Shown here piece by piece: positions 60,137 through 64,000 of a stretch of 64,000 nt of DNA. The first letter of the stretch is position 1. Every line of letters starts with the position of its first letter. A model generated the notes under the pieces. The model was given only the letters and a program-made list of their open reading frames with translations, ran no database searches and was not told the origin of the DNA. The DNA lies in contig NZ_CP106951.1 in NCBI RefSeq assembly GCF_030419005.1, positions 1,488,001 through 1,552,000 on the forward strand. Reading direction: 5' to 3'. The DNA comes from Eleftheria terrae. GTDB taxonomy: Bacteria; Pseudomonadota; Gammaproteobacteria; Burkholderiales; Burkholderiaceae_C. The position numbers and the translations under genes were made by a program.

Positions 60137-61189
60137 TCAGCCGCCGACCGACAGCAAGGCCATCACGCGCTCGCGGCCCAGGCCCACCAGGGCCGGTGCC
60201 ACCGAGGCCAGCAACTCGTAGCCGGGCTGTTGCGCCTGGGCTTCGAAGCTGCCGACGAAGTCCTGGGCCCATTGCGCCTCGTCGGCCGGGCTGGCGCCGT
60301 CGACCTGCTGCCGCGCCTCGGCCAGGGCGGTCTGCACCACCTCGCGCGCGCGCCGCACCCGCTCGATCGCATCCAGCACCTCCTGCAGGCTCTGCCTCAG
60401 GCTGGCGCGCTGCTGCGCGGCCCAGTTGGCCGGCCGCACCGCCTCCGGCAGCGCCTCGGCACGCACCGCATGGAAGGCACCGCCAGGAAAGCGGATGCCG
60501 CCGCCATGCACCGACAGGCTGTCCTTCACCTGGCCCCAGGAGGATTCCAGGGTGCTGAAGACCAGCTCGCCCTGCGCGTCGCGCGCGGCGCGGATGCCGG
60601 CGGGTGCCAGGGCGTTGTCGAGCCGCTGCAGCAGCGCCTCGTCGGACAGCCCCGGCTCCAGGTGCACCCGGGTGGTTTTCTGGCCCGGGAGGCCGACGCT
60701 GAACGCCAGCGTCTCGGCGCCACCCGAACGCAAGCTGCGCAGGTCCAGGCCGCGGATGGTGAACGACTGCCGCGCCTCGCCGGGCGGTGTGTGGTCGAGC
60801 TGCGGATCGAGGCTGCCGGCGCTGGCCTGGCTGCGCTGCTGCCAGGTCTGCGAGAACCGCTCCACCGCCTGCACCAGCGAGCTGTCGTCCTGCGGCTGGC
60901 CGGCGGCCAGCCGGCCGCTGAGTTCGGCCTTCAGCTGCTGCAGCTGGCGGGCCGCGTCGTCGAGGAAGTTCAGGGCCTGCTGGGCGCCGGCCAGCTGTGC
61001 ATTGAGCTGCGGGTTCCAGTTGCGCACGCCGCGCTTGCGCACCGCGGCCGCCGTGCCGGCCGACGCCGGCGACGCCGCCGTGGCCGGGCCGGCTGCGGCC
61101 GGGCCGCGCACCGCCGCAGCGGCGTCATGGCCGCTGGTCGGTCGCGGCGCGACTGCACCGGCACCGAGAGGCGTGATCTGCATGTTCAC
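60137..61189 (-). CDS. unknown protein in the flagellar flgKL operon
   Basis: 350 residues from a GTG at 61189 (GGAG six bases upstream) or the ATG two codons later. An Ala/Pro-rich N-terminus of about 50 residues without a signal peptide leads into helical segments (NPQLNAQLAGAQQALNFLDD; LQQLKAELSGRL), a beta-rich middle (GGAETLAFSVGLPGQKTTRV), and a long helical end (SLRQSLQEVLDAIERVRRAR). Family not recognised. It is 21 nt downstream of flgL on the same strand. The helix-sheet-helix layout recalls axial filament proteins (FlgL/flagellin-like), which is only a resemblance. Confidence 0.6.
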   Translation of the reverse strand: MNMQITPLGAGAVAPRPTSGHDAAAAVRGPAAAGPATAASPASAGTAAAVRKRGVRNWNPQLNAQLAGAQQALNFLDDAARQLQQLKAELSGRLAAGQPQDDSSLVQAVERFSQTWQQRSQASAGSLDPQLDHTPPGEARQSFTIRGLDLRSLRSGGAETLAFSVGLPGQKTTRVHLEPGLSDEALLQRLDNALAPAGIRAARDAQGELVFSTLESSWGQVKDSLSVHGGGIRFPGGAFHAVRAEALPEAVRPANWAAQQRASLRQSLQEVLDAIERVRRAREVVQTALAEARQQVDGASPADEAQWAQDFVGSFEAQAQQPGYELLASVAPALVGLGRERVMALLSVGG

Positions 61190-61210
61190 TTCGTGCTCCG
61201 CCGCCCGCGC

Positions 61211-62122
61211 TTACAGCACGTCGAACAAGGACAGCCGGCTGACCTGGCCATACGCCTTCTGCGTGGCCTGCAGCGCGGTGGTGTAGCCGTTGAGTTGCAC
61301 CGCGGCGTCGCCATAGTCGAGCTGGCCCAGCTTGACCAGGGCCTGCTGGTTCGACAGGCTGACATTCTCGTGGTTGGCGTCCAGCGTGTGCAGCAGGTTC
61401 TGCGCACCGCCCAGCGTGGCGATCTTCACGCTGACCGACTCCATGCCGGCATCCAGCCCGTCCAGCGCCGCGGCAGCATGGGCCCGGGTGGCCGGGTCGT
61501 TGATGTTCACGCCCGGCGTGCGCAGCGTGGCCACCGCGCGGTCCAGCAGGTTCAGCATGGTGTGCATCTCCTGCAGCGTGACGTTGGCGGTCTGGGTGAC
61601 GCCGTTGCCCACCACCACCTTCTGCTCGCCGGCATTGCCGGCCAGGCTGTAGCGCGCTCCCGGCGCAGCGGCTGGGTCCAGCGCAACCGCCGGCACCCCG
61701 GTGGCCGTGCCGGAGAACATGTAGCGGCCTTCCTGGTCGCGGCTGTTGGCGGTGTAGTAGAGGCTGTCGCGCAGCGCCGCCAGCGAGTCGGCCATGGCGC
61801 CGACGTCCTCCGAGGTGTTGCCGCCGTCGGCCGCCCACACCAGCAGGTCGCGCGCCTGCTGCATGTCCTGCGTCATGCCGCTGAGCAGCGATTCGTTCTG
61901 CTGCAGCCGGCTGCGCAGGGCGCCGATGTTGTCGCGGTACTGCTCGATGGCGGCGTCCTCGCGCAGCAGGCGCGACAGCCGCACCTGGCGCACCGGGTCG
62001 TCGCTGGGCTGCAGCAGGCGCTGGCCGGTGGCCATGCGCTGCATCACCTCGCCCACGCGGGCGGAAGCGGTCTGCAGCGCGGTGTTCATCGTCGCGTGGT
62101 AATGGGTGCTTGCGATGCGCAT
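61211..62122 (-). CDS. flgL: flagellar hook-filament junction protein FlgL (HAP3)
   Basis: 303 residues, close to the usual length. Flagellin-like N-terminal helix (RIASTHYHATMNTALQTAS; VMQRMATGQRLLQPSDDPV) with the conserved GxRxxxPSDDP motif, a coiled-coil (RDNIGALRSRLQQNESLLSG), and the C-terminal helix (HENVSLSNQQALVKLGQLDY; TALQATQKAYGQVSRLSLFD). Exported by the flagellar type III system and forms the junction ring below the filament. It follows flgK by 61 nt. Confidence 0.96.
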   Translation of the reverse strand: MRIASTHYHATMNTALQTASARVGEVMQRMATGQRLLQPSDDPVRQVRLSRLLREDAAIEQYRDNIGALRSRLQQNESLLSGMTQDMQQARDLLVWAADGGNTSEDVGAMADSLAALRDSLYYTANSRDQEGRYMFSGTATGVPAVALDPAAAPGARYSLAGNAGEQKVVVGNGVTQTANVTLQEMHTMLNLLDRAVATLRTPGVNINDPATRAHAAAALDGLDAGMESVSVKIATLGGAQNLLHTLDANHENVSLSNQQALVKLGQLDYGDAAVQLNGYTTALQATQKAYGQVSRLSLFDVL

Positions 62123-62183
62123 GAGGGTCTCTGCTGCGTGCGTTCTTGCGTTTGTGCGTGCCTGCTTGGCTGCCTGCCGTGCC

Positions 62184-63563
62184 TCAGCCCAGCATGGCCA
62201 GGGTGCTGTCGAAGAGCTGGTTGGCCACCGCCACCACCTTCATGTTCGCCTGGTACATCTGCTGGTACTGCATCAGGTTGATGGCTTCCTCGTCGCTGTT
62301 GACGCCGCTGCTCGACTTCCAGCTTTCCTGCGCCTGGTTGCGCACCGTCTCGGCGGTCTTGAGCGCGGCCTGGTTCTGCTGGCTGTCCATGCCGAGCCGG
62401 CCGACCAGCTGGGTGTAGGCATCGCCCAGCAGCACATTGCCCAGCGAGCCCACCGACACCGGCTGCTGCTTCAGCGCAATGAGTGCCAGCAGGTTGTCGC
62501 TGTTGCCCGGCTGGCTGGCGTTGGAGGAGAAGCCCAGGTCGTCGGCCGACAGCGTGGTGTCCACCTGCAGCAGCCCGCCAGCGCTGGTGGCATCGAAGCT
62601 GAACAGCGGCGCCCCCGCGCTGCCGTCGGCCGCGAAGCCGGCGGCCAGCTGGGCATTGAAGCGGCTGGACAGCTCGCCAGCCATGTCACGCACCGACTCG
62701 CGCAGCGGCTGCAGGATCTTCTGCTCGAACTCGTCCAGGCCGCCCAGCGGGCCACCCAGCCCGCTGGTGCCCAGCGTGAAGGATTCCTTGGCGAACGACA
62801 GCGTGAGCTTCTGCGAACCATCCGGCTGGCCCTGCGCGCTCAGCGTGGCGGCGTCCATGCCCACCACCAGCGGCTGCCCGCCGCGCAGCGACACGCTGCG
62901 GGTACCGTCGGCTTGCTCCACCACCTGCACGCCGACCAGGCCGGCCAGTGCGTCGATCTTCTGGTCACGCTCGTCGATCAGCCCCGACGGGTTCAGGCCG
63001 CTGGCCCGGGTGGCTGCCACTTCGCGGTTGAGGGCAGCGATGCCGGCGGTCAGCGTGTTGATCTGCGCCACGCTCGACAGGCGCTGCTGGTTGATGGAGG
63101 CGCGCTGCTGGCCCAGCACCTGGTCCAGGCTGTTGAAGCGCTGCGCCAGCGCATCGGCCGCGGTGACGATCTGCCGTCGCAGCGGGCTGGAGGTGGGCTC
63201 CACGCTGGCGGCATTGAGCGCGCCGAAGAAGCTGTCCATCCCGGCGTTGAGGCTGGAGGCCTCGTCGCCCATCACCTGCTCCAGCTGTGTCAGGTAGGGC
63301 TGCACCGCCTCGCGGCGGCCCAGCTCGGAGCCGGCCTGCCACAGCTGCAGGGTCTTGTAGTCGTCGCTGAAGCGGATCAGCGAGGGCACCCGCACGCCGT
63401 CGCCGGCGCCCAGGCCGCCTGCCTGCGACGGCTTGGCCGCTGCCAGCAGCACGCCCTGGCGGGTGTAGCCGGGGGTCATGACGTTGGCGATGTTCTGGCT
63501 GGCGGTGTTCAGCGCCGCCTGGGCGGCGAGCGATCCGGACAGCGCGTTCTGGATGATGGACAT
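62184..63563 (-). CDS. flgK: flagellar hook-associated protein FlgK (HAP1)
   Basis: 459 residues, shorter than E. coli FlgK (547) because the variable middle is reduced. N-terminus SIIQNALSGSLAAQAALNTA and SQNIANVMTPGYTRQ is the flagellar rod/hook-type motif (NIANxxTPGYxRQ). The C-terminus has SSGVNSDEEAINLMQYQQMY and QANMKVVAVANQLFDSTLAML, the standard FlgK end. It caps the hook and connects to FlgL. The upstream 150 nt separates it from flgJ. Both terminal helices needed for export and assembly are intact. Confidence 0.96.
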   Translation of the reverse strand: MSIIQNALSGSLAAQAALNTASQNIANVMTPGYTRQGVLLAAAKPSQAGGLGAGDGVRVPSLIRFSDDYKTLQLWQAGSELGRREAVQPYLTQLEQVMGDEASSLNAGMDSFFGALNAASVEPTSSPLRRQIVTAADALAQRFNSLDQVLGQQRASINQQRLSSVAQINTLTAGIAALNREVAATRASGLNPSGLIDERDQKIDALAGLVGVQVVEQADGTRSVSLRGGQPLVVGMDAATLSAQGQPDGSQKLTLSFAKESFTLGTSGLGGPLGGLDEFEQKILQPLRESVRDMAGELSSRFNAQLAAGFAADGSAGAPLFSFDATSAGGLLQVDTTLSADDLGFSSNASQPGNSDNLLALIALKQQPVSVGSLGNVLLGDAYTQLVGRLGMDSQQNQAALKTAETVRNQAQESWKSSSGVNSDEEAINLMQYQQMYQANMKVVAVANQLFDSTLAMLG

Positions 63564-63714
63564 GGCAATGGAGCTTCGGTTACTCGTCTAAGGCGACCGG
63601 CGCGGGGGCGGGCTTAAGCGGCGGGGCGGCGGCAGCGCAGCTATGGACCCACCGCGCGTGCAAAAAGCCGCAAACATCGGCGCTGGACACACGGCGCACC
63701 GTCCCGCCCCGACC

Positions 63715-64000
63715 TCAGGCCCCGTCGGGCTTGGGCGCCTCGGCCGCCGGCGCCGGCAGCACCTGCCGCAGGATCGCGTCGGCGATGCCGAAGGCGCGCT
63801 GGGCCGCCAGCGCATCGGCCACCTGGGTGTCGGCCATGTCCAGCATGTCGTCGTTGATGCGGTCGCGGAACACGCTGTCCTCGCCGGCCATCTCGCGCGT
63901 GGCGCGGCGCATCTGGCGCAGCGCCTCGGTGATGAAGAAGGCCTCGAACTTCTGCGCCGCCGCCTCGGCCTGGGCGCGCACCTTGTCGCCCTCGCCGGCG
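63715..64000 (-). CDS. flgJ: FlgJ-like rod-binding domain protein (partial, N-terminus off window)
   Basis: The last 95 residues of a FlgJ-type protein, with the start beyond the right edge. The rod-binding core is clear: AAQKFEAFFITEALRQMRRA, then VFRDRINDDMLDMADTQVAD and AFGIADAILRQVL. The protein ends soon after with a short Ala/Pro tail, so the C-terminal peptidoglycan hydrolase domain of enterobacterial FlgJ is absent. FlgJ helps rod assembly across the periplasm; single-domain forms rely on a separate muramidase. It is immediately upstream of flgK, the standard order. Confidence 0.85.
   Translation of the reverse strand, partial: AGEGDKVRAQAEAAAQKFEAFFITEALRQMRRATREMAGEDSVFRDRINDDMLDMADTQVADALAAQRAFGIADAILRQVLPAPAAEAPKPDGA

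Noticed and set aside
63564..63714. Sigma-28 or sigma-54 promoter before flgK
   Set aside because: TTAAG with GCCGGTC occurs on the minus strand but with a spacer far from that of sigma-28 promoters, and no GG-N10-GC sigma-54 site was convincing.
1..64000. tRNA, rRNA, insertion sequences or prophage genes
   Set aside because: No transposase, integrase, phage structural gene, cloverleaf or rRNA-like stretch was recognised. Gene spacing and composition look like ordinary chromosome throughout.

Overview
The window is very GC-rich, densely coded DNA from what looks like a betaproteobacterium of the order Burkholderiales, probably near the Rubrivivax/Leptothrix/Caldimonas group. The pointers are a Burkholderiales-type trimeric porin, the cphA'/cphA pair next to an ABC transporter and a DUF1854 gene, and a YqiJ/flotillin/DUF3686-ATPase locus. 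The placement is inferred from gene content; no rRNA or tRNA gene was seen.

Layout. 1-9.6 kb holds metabolic and housekeeping genes: a sugar ABC transporter binding protein cut by the left edge, a YegD-like Hsp70, a ProQ/FinO RNA chaperone, an OpgC-like membrane acyltransferase, an SGNH hydrolase, a small acetyltransferase, a DUF296-DUF924 fusion and an acyl-CoA ligase. 9.7-15.9 kb has a Ser/Thr kinase, a porin with a structured leader and a good terminator, an EAL protein, RarD and an AIM24-like protein. 16.0-23.9 kb is a cyanophycin locus: cphA' and cphA on the minus strand, facing away from a zinc-ribbon ABC exporter and a DUF1854 protein.

24.05-46.9 kb is a run of thirteen plus-strand genes behind a near-consensus sigma-70 promoter. 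It encodes an OB-fold membrane protein (YqiJ), flotillin (YqiK), a 1729-residue DUF3686 AAA ATPase, a PLD-family protein, a CorA-like membrane protein, a small membrane protein, a Sel1-like protein with a collagen-like insert, two exported proteins, DUF2339 and DUF3999 proteins, a polytopic zinc-ribbon protein and a type IV pilin-like protein. Many of these genes overlap by a few bases. This run is the best candidate for an undescribed system. The five genes 24054-33936 look like a functional core (membrane scaffold, AAA motor, PLD enzyme, CorA-type pore), and the rest an envelope-associated extension. A small His-rich protein and a hemerythrin follow.

48.0-59.9 kb is a minus-strand signalling operon: a sensor without its phospho-acceptor His, a REC-GGDEF-EAL-REC protein whose first receiver lacks its Asp, a PAS-rich histidine kinase, a stand-alone receiver, a receiver-HisKA_3 kinase, a NarL-type regulator and an unknown protein. 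A 63-bp tandem repeat lies between the c-di-GMP protein and the PAS kinase. 60.1-64 kb carries the end of a flagellar gene set (flgJ rod-binding domain, flgK, flgL and an unknown gene).

All functional assignments rest on motifs and family knowledge read by eye. No database search was run.
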